Source of the DNA: a virus
IMG/VR virus record: IMGVR_UViG_3300008113_000003
Span: 124,001 to 188,000 of that record
Strand: one strand, 5' to 3'
DNA length: 64,000 bases
Each line of letters starts with the position of its first letter. The stretch's first letter is position 1. A program made the position numbers and the translations under genes. The notes beneath the pieces were generated by a model. It ran no database searches. It was not told the DNA's origin and saw only the letters and a program-made list of their open reading frames with translations. Shown in pieces: positions 19,519 through 27,205 of the stretch.

Positions 19519-20277
19519 TTAATAAGTAACAATTATCTGGCCACCACTTTTTCTAATATTTCTTATTTTTTTTGGTAGCGCTTTATTAACAAAATCCAAA
19601 TTACTTCTATCATTAAAATAGGCTATAATTTTGTCTATTGTTGACGGTAATATATTATTGATCTCTACTTTCCTCGTAACTTTTTGTTTATTTGTGTGTA
19701 TAACAATCGTGTTATTTAAAGTATGTACTCTAATATCATCTGGGTTATTTGGGTCCACATTTATTTTTACTTGTGTTTTTGTAAAATCATCCGATAAAAG
19801 CGCTCTTAAATTTTTATTATTTAAGTGTATTAAATTTTTATCATACTTAAGTTTAACGTCCTGATATTTCTTTTTATCAACAAAATATGCTATTGTAATA
19901 ATAATTGCCGCTAAATCCTCACCATCACCCAAAACACTTTTATCATACATTAATGTGTACGAGCTAATATTTCTATAGTGTTTACCAGCAATTTTTAATA
20001 AGTGGTCTTCGGCTTTATCTAAATAAGCATCAGCCCTATTAGCGCTAACTTGCGCTTGAACATTTGCTTTTATGTCAGGTCCACCAACATTTGGGTCATT
20101 TTGTGAATCTTCTTCAGATTTTGCTATAAACTCTTGGAAGCTTAAAGGTTTTACATTAGTCATATCTTCGTTTGGTAAATCCTTAAACTTAACTTTACTA
20201 CTCCAAGGCCAACTTATCTCACTAAGATTCTCAACTATCTTTTCTAATTGAGCTTCTGTTATAACATATTTTTTCAT
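19519..20277 (-). CDS. Unknown protein starting with an ITEAQL motif (252 aa)
   Basis: This 252-residue protein opens with MKKYVITEAQLEKIVENL, a short N-terminal helix. A long polar helical stretch follows (about 60-110), then an alternating beta-like C-terminal half ending in a basic tail (KALPKKIRNIRKSGGQIIVTY). No catalytic motif or membrane segment is visible. A GATATTTATA motif and a terminator of the preceding unit lie just upstream, and tape-measure-like gene B follows two bases later, so it probably opens a tail operon. I do not recognise the family; the tail role is inferred from context. Confidence 0.65.
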   Translation of the reverse strand: MKKYVITEAQLEKIVENLSEISWPWSSKVKFKDLPNEDMTNVKPLSFQEFIAKSEEDSQNDPNVGGPDIKANVQAQVSANRADAYLDKAEDHLLKIAGKHYRNISSYTLMYDKSVLGDGEDLAAIIITIAYFVDKKKYQDVKLKYDKNLIHLNNKNLRALLSDDFTKTQVKINVDPNNPDDIRVHTLNNTIVIHTNKQKVTRKVEINNILPSTIDKIIAYFNDRSNLDFVNKALPKKIRNIRKSGGQIIVTY

Positions 20278-20290
20278 AAACGTATTTTAA

Positions 20291-20300
20291 TATAAATATC
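20291..20300 (-). promoter_or_regulatory. Late-promoter-like motif GATATTTATA
   Basis: Exact GATATTTATA on the coding strand, about 13 bases before the start at 20277 and just after the terminator at 20311-20336. The terminator-then-motif order supports a new transcription start here. Confidence 0.55.
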
Positions 20301-20310
20301 GAATAAAACA

Positions 20311-20336
20311 AAAAACCCACCTTGATAGTGGGTTTT
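20311..20336 (-). terminator. Intrinsic terminator after the gp26-family unit
   Basis: A CCCAC / GTGGG stem with a 7-base loop, extended by A/T pairs. On the minus strand it is followed by a T-rich run. It lies a few bases past the end of the overlapping +1-frame ORF. Confidence 0.75.
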
Positions 20337-20338
20337 AT

Positions 20339-20587
20339 TTATCTTCTTCCAGCTTTCGCTTTATTCATCTCTCTTTCTCTTGCTTCTTTTATTTTTTCGT
20401 TTTCTTCCATCAAGATATCAATAAATTTCCTTCTCTCAAAAACTGGCATAACCATTACGTCTGAATAAGTAAAATTAGCATGCTTAACCAATATGTACGA
20501 TTCGTACATCATTTGGTTTCTATACTCATACGTAAGGCCAAAGAAATTTGGCTGTAATAGGAAGTTCACCAAAAAAAAACTCTCCAC
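20339..20587 (-). CDS. +1-frame extension of the gp26-family protein, probably made by frameshifting or slippage
   Basis: An 82-codon frame overlaps the last ~60 bases of the upstream gene in the +1 frame. Its formal first codon (GTG at 20587) is unlikely to be a start, because it lies inside the upstream gene beside a run of nine Ts (20571-20579). Shifting +1 (or -2) in that run would join residue ~237 of the upstream protein to this frame and give a ~314-residue fusion. The segment FFGLTYEYRNQMMYESYILV, then FTYSDVMVMPVFERRKFIDIL, reads as a genuine conserved helical domain of the kind found in phage tail-assembly chaperone extensions. Independent translation from internal ATG codons (MMYES) is the alternative. 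Confidence 0.6.
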   Translation of the reverse strand: MESFFLVNFLLQPNFFGLTYEYRNQMMYESYILVKHANFTYSDVMVMPVFERRKFIDILMEENEKIKEAREREMNKAKAGRR

Positions 20588-21284
20588 TTGGAGCTTCTAC
20601 ATTAATGGTCAAATCAAGACCTGGTTCGTTATCTGATAAGTGCTTCCTAAATTCAGCAGAATCCATTGGTGACATAGTGTCAATGAACTGGGCAATTGCA
20701 GCCTTTTCTCTAATACCATCAACTTCAGTGATTTGACTTTGTAATCTAAGTGTCATCAATTGGCTAATAGCGTTTGAACCCATCTTTTTGGTTCTTGCCT
20801 GATCCTCTTTAACCAATTTATCATCCTCATCAGATGTCAAATATCTAAACTTAACTGTTTTCTTACACTTTGGTAGTGTAAATGAACATTCACCGTTTTC
20901 ATCTGGTTGTAAACTATTTTCTTTTGTTGGTAATTGACTAATATCAATATCCTCGATAAATTTTTCCCCTGTTTTAGGGTCTGTTAATTCCACTGGGTAA
21001 ATTTCACCATAACCTGTGGCTCTCAAAAAGAAGATAATAGCGTTTCTATCACCTGGTAATAATTGTCCAGCTTTGATATCTTTATCTAAAATCTTTTTTT
21101 CCAATAAAATATCTAACACCTTACCACTTTGCAATAAGTTTGGTGATGTCAAAATGTTTTCATCAGCAGCGGTCATATACGCAACCTTAATGGTGTCTTT
21201 TTTATTTTTGTAAAATTTACCACCTGAAGGTAAACCAATTACGTCATGTGCTGGTTCAAAGTAAACTTGTTGTCCGTTATCCAT
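20526..21284 (-). CDS. Baseplate hub assembly protein, gp26/T4_baseplate family
   Basis: This 252-residue protein opens with the signature of the T4 gp26/gp51 family: DVIGLPSGGKFYKNKKDTIKV, then MTAADENILTSPNL, then a helix KVLDILLEKKI. Members act as chaperones or assembly factors for the baseplate hub. Charged helices follow and the C-terminus is short and hydrophobic. Near the 3' end it reads through GAG followed by nine Ts, where the frame may shift into the overlapping downstream ORF. It lies downstream of the tube gene, across the oppositely oriented nuclease gene, and has an A-rich leader (aaataaataagaaat) before ATG. Confidence 0.8.
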   Translation of the reverse strand: MDNGQQVYFEPAHDVIGLPSGGKFYKNKKDTIKVAYMTAADENILTSPNLLQSGKVLDILLEKKILDKDIKAGQLLPGDRNAIIFFLRATGYGEIYPVELTDPKTGEKFIEDIDISQLPTKENSLQPDENGECSFTLPKCKKTVKFRYLTSDEDDKLVKEDQARTKKMGSNAISQLMTLRLQSQITEVDGIREKAAIAQFIDTMSPMDSAEFRKHLSDNEPGLDLTINVEAPSGEFFFGELPITAKFLWPYV

Positions 21285-21400
21285 ATTTCTTATTTATTTA
21301 AATTAATTATAGTACATTATTAAATAGTGTAAACGGTATTTTTTTCAAAATTTACCCTTTACTCGTTTTTTGACGGTACTTATTATAATAATACGCACAT

Positions 21401-21802
21401 ATGACCAAAAAGAAAAGAAAAATTGGAAAATTATTTAAAAAAATGGGTGGTACCTCAAATCTTGAAGTATCTTTTGCTGAAATACTTACAAGTTTAGGTG
21501 TTAAATTTGAACAACATTTTGTCTTTAAGAAGAGAGAATTTGATTTTTTATTAACCGAACACAACATTTTAGTTGAAACTCATGGTTGTTTTTTTCATTG
21601 TTGTAAAAAACACAATCCAGAGCCAAAATACGCCTTTCAAAGAAGAAACTTAAAGAATGATCAGTATAAGGTTAAAATCGTCAAATTTGACCTAACATAC
21701 ACCTTGTTGGTCATTTGGGAACATGAGTTGGATAAAGAGAAGGTGCTAACCGAAAGAATTAACACTTTTATTGAAAAGCACAGCAAATTGCTTAATGGAT
21801 AA
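21401..21802 (+). CDS. Vsr-like / DUF559-type PD-(D/E)XK endonuclease
   Basis: This 133-residue protein has the order of conserved residues seen in very-short-patch-repair and related nucleases: an N-terminal basic segment, Glu22 in the first helix (SNLEVSFAEIL), REFDFLL with Asp48, ILVETHGCFFH with Glu59 and His61, then a C-terminal YTLLVIWEHEL strand. Such small nucleases in T4-type phages are often stand-alone homing endonucleases. It is the only plus-strand gene among minus-strand tail genes and sits between the tube and gp26-family genes, as expected for a late insertion. The nuclease fold is fairly sure; repair versus homing role is open. Confidence 0.75.
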   Translation: MTKKKRKIGKLFKKMGGTSNLEVSFAEILTSLGVKFEQHFVFKKREFDFLLTEHNILVETHGCFFHCCKKHNPEPKYAFQRRNLKNDQYKVKIVKFDLTYTLLVIWEHELDKEKVLTERINTFIEKHSKLLNG

Positions 21803-21829
21803 AAAAAAAGGGGTCGCATAGCGTCCCCT
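21801..21829 (-). terminator. Intrinsic terminator (bidirectional stem) after the tail tube gene
   Basis: An AGGGG-(T)-CGC / GCG-(T)-CCCCT stem with an ATA loop. On the minus strand it ends in nine Ts, so it should stop transcription from the tube gene at 21854. On the plus strand it follows the nuclease stop codon immediately and has a shorter T tract. Confidence 0.8.
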
Positions 21830-21853
21830 CTTTGTAAAATGTAATTGCAAATC

Positions 21854-22342
21854 TTAGTAAACCAATATACAACGGTCCATTCTTAATGTTGCGGTGATAT
21901 CTGCGATTTCGTCATCGCTGTATTCTAACGATCCAAAGTCAACGTTGGTCATAAATGTACCTTGAAGGATCCATTTTTCCACAACAACACCTGTTGGATC
22001 AAGCATTTCTAATTCAATATCTTTTTTATAACCAGCAGCGTAACCCATTCTACCTGTTACAGATTCAGCGTGTAGACGAACCCATTCCATTAATGCTTGA
22101 GCAGCTGAAGGACCAATAGGGTCTTTAAACGTAACGTCAATAGCATCCCAAGTAAATCTACCAGCAACCCAAGTAGATGTATTTAAGAAAGGAATCTCAA
22201 CTTCGTTTATTGCAATTTTTGGTCTTGACGTAGAGATTACAAACCACTCGTTAATTCCAAGTGAGCTTGGGAATCTTAAAATAAACCTGTTCTTTCTTTT
22301 TGGTTCGTAAGGAACAGGCATTTTCATTAATAAGTTAGCCAT
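21854..22342 (-). CDS. Tail tube protein, gp19-like
   Basis: This 162-residue protein matches T4-type tail tube subunits in size (gp19 is 163 aa) and layout. It has an N-terminal KRKNRFILRFPSSLGI strand, a WVAGRFTWDAIDVTFKDPIG hairpin, then the helix QALMEWVRLHAESVTGRMG and the C-terminal beta strands with GTFMTNVDFGSLEYSDDE. Hexameric rings of this protein form the inner tube inside the sheath. It follows the sheath gene, as in T4, but is separated from it by a terminator and a 300-bp spacer, so it has its own transcript. The A-rich leader aaattaaataaag precedes ATG. Confidence 0.92.
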   Translation of the reverse strand: MANLLMKMPVPYEPKRKNRFILRFPSSLGINEWFVISTSRPKIAINEVEIPFLNTSTWVAGRFTWDAIDVTFKDPIGPSAAQALMEWVRLHAESVTGRMGYAAGYKKDIELEMLDPTGVVVEKWILQGTFMTNVDFGSLEYSDDEIADITATLRMDRCILVY

Positions 22343-22378
22343 ATTTTTTCTTTATTTAATTTTGTTTTATTGTTTATT

Positions 22379-22388
22379 AATAAATATC
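22379..22388 (-). promoter_or_regulatory. Late-promoter-like motif before the tube gene
   Basis: The coding strand reads gatatttatt about 36 bases before the tube start. It is followed by an A-rich leader like those of the sheath and gp26-family genes. Confidence 0.5.
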
Positions 22389-22435
22389 TTTGTTTTTGCT
22401 TTTGTACACCTTTTTAAAAAAATATTTCAAAATAC

Positions 22436-22466
22436 TTGACTTTTGCCTGTTTTTATCTTATTTTTG
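22436..22466 (+). promoter_or_regulatory. Bacteroidetes-type promoter-like element pointing into the spacer
   Basis: TTG, a 20-base spacer, then TATTTTTG fits the Bacteroidetes -33/-7 pattern (TANNTTTG). It points away from the tube gene and towards the end of the sheath gene, so it would make either a short non-coding RNA or antisense RNA. It overlaps the first base of a 6-bp inverted repeat. Confidence 0.35.
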
Positions 22467-22613
22467 TTAAGGGTCTTAACCAAAGTACTCTATTCTTATA
22501 GTACTATAATATAATACTTATTATATTCTATTCTATATATGTACTATATATTATTTTTTCTTTGTTACTTTCTTTTTTACCGTTAGCGGAAAACCACCTG
22601 TGGTAAAAAAATA

Positions 22614-22638
22614 TGGGGGTACTATTAAGGCACCCCCA
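22614..22638 (-). terminator. Intrinsic terminator after the tail sheath gene
   Basis: A TGGGGGT / ACCCCCA stem with an 11-base loop. On the minus strand it is followed by tat and six or more Ts. It begins a few bases past the sheath stop codon. Confidence 0.85.
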
Positions 22639-22644
22639 GTTTTA

Positions 22645-25600
22645 TTATATGTTATCGAATGATACGTTTTGTGGAGTTACTGTAAATTCAAGTTCAATGA
22701 ATTCCAAAGTAGGTGTTGGTTTGATAAAGATTTTACCTTTTAAAGTATTTCTATCGTTATCTTCAACGTCCATTGCAACGCTAACTCTAAAGTCTGTTAA
22801 ACCTCTTTCTTTTCTGATGTTATCCAAGATTGGGTTAACCAAAGACAAGAATTGATTTCTAACTGTGGTATCATTTGGATCGAATAATAATCTCTTAGAT
22901 ACACTCATGATCAATCTTCTCGCTTGTAACAACAATCTTCTGATGTTCAATCTATCAAGAGCACTTGATTTAACCTGCAAGTTTCTGTTACCCCAGATAA
23001 CAACCCCAACGTCTGAATAAGTCGCTAATGGGTTAATTCTACCTGGATATAAAATATCTCTTGCTTCTTGGTCAAGAACTATACGAGCTCTATTACATTT
23101 AACTAAACCTCTATTGTAACCAGCAGTTGCAAACCAAGGGAACGCTACGTTATCTGTATAAGCCATATTTCTTACTACCTCAGCAGTAGGTGGGATATAC
23201 AAGTTTGCGTTATTGTCTGTATCTGTGATTTGTATCCAAGGATAGTAAACCGCAGTGTAGTTAGAATCGATGTCAGTGTTTTCTAATTCATCAACGATAT
23301 CTTCAGCAAAATACCAGTTTTCAGTATCTGATGGGTTGTTGTTGTTTAACAACTTGATATCAGGTAATGTTGGTAAATAAATCGCATCCAATCTCTTTTC
23401 TTCAACAACTTCAATAGCGTCTCTAACCAAATCAGTGTTGTTTAACACGTCAATACCAGGAGTTGCCAAGATGTTGATAGCGGTTTCTTCTGGGTTTTGG
23501 AATGTTCTGATACCGTACATTGTTGCATAGTAGTCAGAAGTACCGAATAACTCAGCGTACTCAACATTTGTAAATGTATCGAATGTACCAGCTACGAAAC
23601 CAGTTCTACCGATTTTGTACTCATCTGTGTTTGTTCTGTTAACTCTATAAGCATCCCAACCATCAAAACCACCAGCAAATAAAGCTGTGAATTTTCTTGT
23701 TCTCATGTTATTATAAGGGTGAGTTGTTGTTCCGTCAACCACAATTGGGTCAACAAATGAAGCAACACCAACCGCAAAAACTTGTTCTCCAGTAACAGAG
23801 TCAACAATGGTACTAGCATTGATATCCATGTGGAAACCTTTTGTTTTTGTTGTATAATCATCACCAGTATTGTAGGCGTTGTCACCTAAGATACTAATTT
23901 TACCTTTAAACAATAATAGGTCTTTATCAAATCCAAATTGGCTTGAGAAACCTAAATAGTTTTTAGTTACTCTATCACCACTAGAAACTGTAGCATTAGC
24001 AAATGGTGGGTTGTAAATTGTGTCACCAGGTGCATAATATTTCAATTTGTAAGGCATTTCAGGAACAGCTGTTGCTGTGTAACCACTAGCACTATTTGTT
24101 CTAAATTCGTAACCTTCAAAACCAGCTGGTACACCATCAGTTGGTGCGTTTACAGCCATTTCAAGAACAACATAAGCGCTCTTTAATGGGTATTTGTTAT
24201 CAATTGTACCTATTTTTCTACCAACGAAATTGTCTAATGACTCATCCATCGTACAATCAACAAATTTTTCAATTATTGATACAGCTCTATCTGTGTCGCT
24301 AAATGATCTGATGTAGATATCAAAAGTTTTCTTAGATAAATCAACATTAGCGATTGAAGCTTTGATTTCAGTGTTAGCACTTGTACCGTCAGAAATTGAA
24401 ATTAATCTGAATAATCTTTGTGGTAAACCACCTCTTAACTCAGATACAAAGAAAGGTGTTACTGGTGATTGATATTGGAATCTATAGTGATCCCAGTTAT
24501 TAACAGATGTTAATTCACTGTATAAACCTTTAATTTTACCACTTAACCAACCAAATTTCAGAGAGTTATCATAAACTTCCTCAACATAGATTTGAGAATC
24601 TTTGTCAGATGGTGTAGTACCGATTACTTTTTTGATATAGTTAGATTTTGTGCTATCTAAAGAAACTGTATAAGAGAATGTACCGCCAGTTGGGTTTGCT
24701 GTTGTACCAGTTAAATCAAAAGCTAAATATGGGTCGTTAACAACACCTGTTGGAGCGACCATATCTAATGAATTAACTTTATAACCTAACACATCTGAAG
24801 TGTAAGTACCTCTACTTCTAACGGTTGCAACGTTTTTGTTGTGACCTTCAGCGAAAGGATCAGCTGTTAACGTAACAGTGAACAATTCTAATTTACCGTT
24901 AAGTGTGTGAGCACCAGCACCTGTAAATGTATGGCAATATAAAGCAAATGATGGTCCACTGTATGTCTCGGTAGCGGTATTGTACGCTAACTCATTATTT
25001 AAAATATAAGCGTCTCTATCACTTGTTGGAACTGTGAACGGTAATTCATATGCGTCAATATAAACTGGGGTTATACCATGTGTAGCCGCATCAACCGTTA
25101 AATCAGTATCCATATCGTCAGTCAAAAGACCCCAATATAAAGCGTTTCCGTTATAGAAATCAGCATTAATGTAACTACCAACAGTTGTAAAGAATTGGTT
25201 AAACACGGTGTCAAAGTCAGTTGTAGCAACACCAGTTAAGTTAGCGATATAATCAATAAGATCGGTGTTACCAGAGTTACCAGTAACATAAAAACTATTG
25301 TTATTCGTGTCAACTTTAAAATTAATGGTTGTTTGTGTAATACCAGTGTGTGATAATGTTGATTCATCACATGCACCTAATGTTTTAATAACCCAAGCCA
25401 TACCAGCATCATAGCCAGATAATCCTAAAAGTCTTGTAACATACAATTGGTTTGATTGTGTTAAATACTGTTTTGCTATGTATGGTAATTCATACTTAAC
25501 AATTTGTGTATTTTTAAATTTTTCTGGATTAGTACCACCAAAAGTAGTCTTAAATTCATCAAAATTTCTGATGAATATTGGTTGGAACGCTGGACCCTTT

Positions 25601-25710
25601 AAGGTTTCACCCACTACACCTAATGTTGTAACACCAACTGTCTCAGTTGTGAATGTTAAATCTTTTTCGGTTGTGTAGACACCTGGAGATGCATAAACTT
25701 TGTTTGCCAT
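22645..25710 (-). CDS. Contractile tail sheath protein, gp18-like (1021 aa)
   Basis: The first 30 residues (YASPGVYTTEKDLTFTTETV) and the last ~170 carry the sheath core pattern: PGRINPLATYSDVGVVIWGN, then LDRLNIRRLLLQARRLIMSV, then RLLFDPNDTTVRNQF, and a final strand pair EFTVTP. The sheath contracts to drive the tube through the cell envelope. At 1021 residues it is much longer than T4 gp18 (659), and the extra length is in the middle, where surface domains are usually inserted. It ends at a strong terminator and its leader has a late-type motif and the A-rich block aaattaaataaat. Confidence 0.93.
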   Translation of the reverse strand: MANKVYASPGVYTTEKDLTFTTETVGVTTLGVVGETLKGPAFQPIFIRNFDEFKTTFGGTNPEKFKNTQIVKYELPYIAKQYLTQSNQLYVTRLLGLSGYDAGMAWVIKTLGACDESTLSHTGITQTTINFKVDTNNNSFYVTGNSGNTDLIDYIANLTGVATTDFDTVFNQFFTTVGSYINADFYNGNALYWGLLTDDMDTDLTVDAATHGITPVYIDAYELPFTVPTSDRDAYILNNELAYNTATETYSGPSFALYCHTFTGAGAHTLNGKLELFTVTLTADPFAEGHNKNVATVRSRGTYTSDVLGYKVNSLDMVAPTGVVNDPYLAFDLTGTTANPTGGTFSYTVSLDSTKSNYIKKVIGTTPSDKDSQIYVEEVYDNSLKFGWLSGKIKGLYSELTSVNNWDHYRFQYQSPVTPFFVSELRGGLPQRLFRLISISDGTSANTEIKASIANVDLSKKTFDIYIRSFSDTDRAVSIIEKFVDCTMDESLDNFVGRKIGTIDNKYPLKSAYVVLEMAVNAPTDGVPAGFEGYEFRTNSASGYTATAVPEMPYKLKYYAPGDTIYNPPFANATVSSGDRVTKNYLGFSSQFGFDKDLLLFKGKISILGDNAYNTGDDYTTKTKGFHMDINASTIVDSVTGEQVFAVGVASFVDPIVVDGTTTHPYNNMRTRKFTALFAGGFDGWDAYRVNRTNTDEYKIGRTGFVAGTFDTFTNVEYAELFGTSDYYATMYGIRTFQNPEETAINILATPGIDVLNNTDLVRDAIEVVEEKRLDAIYLPTLPDIKLLNNNNPSDTENWYFAEDIVDELENTDIDSNYTAVYYPWIQITDTDNNANLYIPPTAEVVRNMAYTDNVAFPWFATAGYNRGLVKCNRARIVLDQEARDILYPGRINPLATYSDVGVVIWGNRNLQVKSSALDRLNIRRLLLQARRLIMSVSKRLLFDPNDTTVRNQFLSLVNPILDNIRKERGLTDFRVSVAMDVEDNDRNTLKGKIFIKPTPTLEFIELEFTVTPQNVSFDNI

Positions 25711-25746
25711 ATTTAGTTAATTTTATTTATTTAATTTTATCTTATT

Positions 25747-25756
25747 CATAAATATC
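25747..25756 (-). promoter_or_regulatory. Late-promoter-like motif before the sheath gene
   Basis: The coding strand reads gatatttatg about 37 bases before the sheath start. The spacing matches that of the tube gene, so the two abundant structural genes seem to share a leader design. Confidence 0.5.
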
Positions 25757-25813
25757 AGATTTTTTACCAAAAAACCAGAATACCTCTTCATTTTTAAAAT
25801 TCTTTATTTATTT

Positions 25814-26581
25814 TTAAGTATTTTCCGTTATTGTAAAAGTTCTACTAATCGCTGGTGTTACAATATAATCATCGGGATCTGATATAAACCCTTGTAGGTT
25901 AAAATTGTATAACTGTACGTAAAACCTTTTATTATTAAGGTCAGTAACTTGACTTTCATCTGAAGAGTCTTCTAACACAATTGGTATATAGTGTCCGTTA
26001 ACTACAGTATATGCCTGCCTGCTTTGAAAATTTTTTAAAACAGTGGCGTTAAATTTGTTTAGTTCTTGCTGTCTATAAGCAAAAATTCTAACATCATAGG
26101 TAATATCAACTGGAATTGGTTGAGGTATTTTATAAACATCAACCCCCATTTTATTACCATCCCAAGTAGGTACTTCCGCATATGTATAATGTCTACCAGT
26201 TGGTATATTATAAATCAAAGAAGGGTTTGTGCCGTATTTCGTATCTGGGTTTCTAACAATATTAACAAAAGGTATTTTTAAATTTTTATACTCATCTGAA
26301 AATTTCCATGTTTGTGAAAATTCGTTCCATTTTTGAATACCCATCATAAACACAGGGACTTTTTCACCATCAATTGAAATTGCCAATTGATTAGTTACAA
26401 AATCTTTAAAACCCCTATCCAAATCAATATGCATAACACCTTTTGGTAGGTAGGTATCGTTGTTGATGATCATATCTTTCATATTTTCAGCAGCACCGCT
26501 TTGCATTGAGTAAGGATACTCGATGTTAGCACGTTGTTGTGTTAGATTGATCTTCTTTTTAAATGAACCTGGTAAAGCCAT
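25814..26581 (-). CDS. Tail completion / sheath terminator protein, gp15-like
   Basis: This 255-residue protein shows the middle-to-C-terminal pattern of T4 gp15: a strand VDITYDVRIFAYRQQELNKF, a helix leading to LKNFQSRQAYTVVNGHYIPIVLED, then YVQLYNFNLQGFISDPDDY. gp15 caps the finished tail and joins it to the neck. It lies between the neck-like protein and the sheath gene, close to the T4 gene order (14-15-18), and starts two bases after the upstream stop. The gp15 call rests on pattern and synteny, not on an alignment. Confidence 0.7.
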   Translation of the reverse strand: MALPGSFKKKINLTQQRANIEYPYSMQSGAAENMKDMIINNDTYLPKGVMHIDLDRGFKDFVTNQLAISIDGEKVPVFMMGIQKWNEFSQTWKFSDEYKNLKIPFVNIVRNPDTKYGTNPSLIYNIPTGRHYTYAEVPTWDGNKMGVDVYKIPQPIPVDITYDVRIFAYRQQELNKFNATVLKNFQSRQAYTVVNGHYIPIVLEDSSDESQVTDLNNKRFYVQLYNFNLQGFISDPDDYIVTPAISRTFTITENT

Positions 26582-26583
26582 AA

Positions 26584-27105
26584 TTATACCCCTTTAAATA
26601 CGTTAGGATCAACGTTTGTACATTTTATTCTTCTAAAATAACCAGAATAACCAAATTGAGTACTTGGGTTATCCGTATTTACAGTATCGTCATCAAACAC
26701 AGTAAAATATTTAAAATTATTTTGTCTGTCAGAATAACCGATAATATCACCGTAACTTATCTCAGCATTTTTTTCGTCAAGTTGTTTTTGTAAAACAGTA
26801 AACTCAAGATTACCATAGTCTTGGTACCTTAAATTTCCGTTTGGTGAGTATGATTTATTTTCACCGTTTTCAAGGCTAAGTATAACTTTTAATTCAACTG
26901 GTGATAAAAATCTAATATCGTTTACATTACTTTCACCGTAAACGTCATCCATTTGGGTGTTAACTCTGTCAACTCTAAATAAAACAACAGTAAAGTTCAT
27001 GTCCCCCTCGATTAGTTCTGTTGCCATATCAAGCTCAAGTTGAAAATCCTCTTCATCGTAAAACCTATTCAACCTTGTATTTGGTATTCTAGTTTTTCTT
27101 TCCAT
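26584..27105 (-). CDS. Neck protein, probably gp14-like
   Basis: The frame opens at 27117 (MKRTMERK), but that first ATG lies inside the late-type motif, so the second ATG at 27105 is the likelier start and gives 173 residues. The sequence has an N-terminal helix (NRFYDEEDFQLELDMATELI) and beta-rich segments with LRYQDYGNLEFTVLQKQL and ISYGDIIGYSDRQNNFKYF. T4-type neck proteins join the portal vertex to the tail. The location directly upstream of the gp15-like and sheath genes supports this. The choice between gp13-like and gp14-like is uncertain. Confidence 0.6.
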   Translation of the reverse strand: MERKTRIPNTRLNRFYDEEDFQLELDMATELIEGDMNFTVVLFRVDRVNTQMDDVYGESNVNDIRFLSPVELKVILSLENGENKSYSPNGNLRYQDYGNLEFTVLQKQLDEKNAEISYGDIIGYSDRQNNFKYFTVFDDDTVNTDNPSTQFGYSGYFRRIKCTNVDPNVFKGV

Positions 27106-27116
27106 TGTTCTTTTCA

Positions 27117-27126
27117 TATAAATACT
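27117..27126 (-). promoter_or_regulatory. Late-promoter-like motif before the neck gene
   Basis: The coding strand reads agtatttata, overlapping the first in-frame ATG (27117). This argues for translation from the next ATG at 27105. Confidence 0.4.
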
Positions 27127-27205
27127 TTGATTTATTAATGAATTGACTTTGTCAGAAAAATTTATTATTATTAGATAATAATAAATTAAAGGAAAAGGAA
27201 CGTAA

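Larger units (their letters stand above)
22343..22644. other. 300-bp non-coding spacer between sheath and tube genes
   Basis: No convincing ORF is present. It holds the tube leader and late motif (22343-22390), a plus-strand promoter-like element (22436-22466), a palindrome GTTAAG-GGT-CTTAAC (22466-22480), a very AT-rich stretch with short inverted repeats (22490-22560), two small hairpins (CCGTTAGCGG at 22580-22589 and ACCACCTGTGGT at 22593-22604) and the sheath terminator (22614-22638). Confidence 0.7.

Noticed and set aside
20585-20587. GTG as an independent start of the 82-codon frame
   Set aside because: It lies inside the upstream gene with no leader, next to the T run; a frame shift or a later internal ATG explains the frame better.
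22613-22855. 80-codon plus-strand frame over the sheath 3' end
   Set aside because: It begins inside the terminator stem and is antisense to the conserved C-terminus of the sheath protein.
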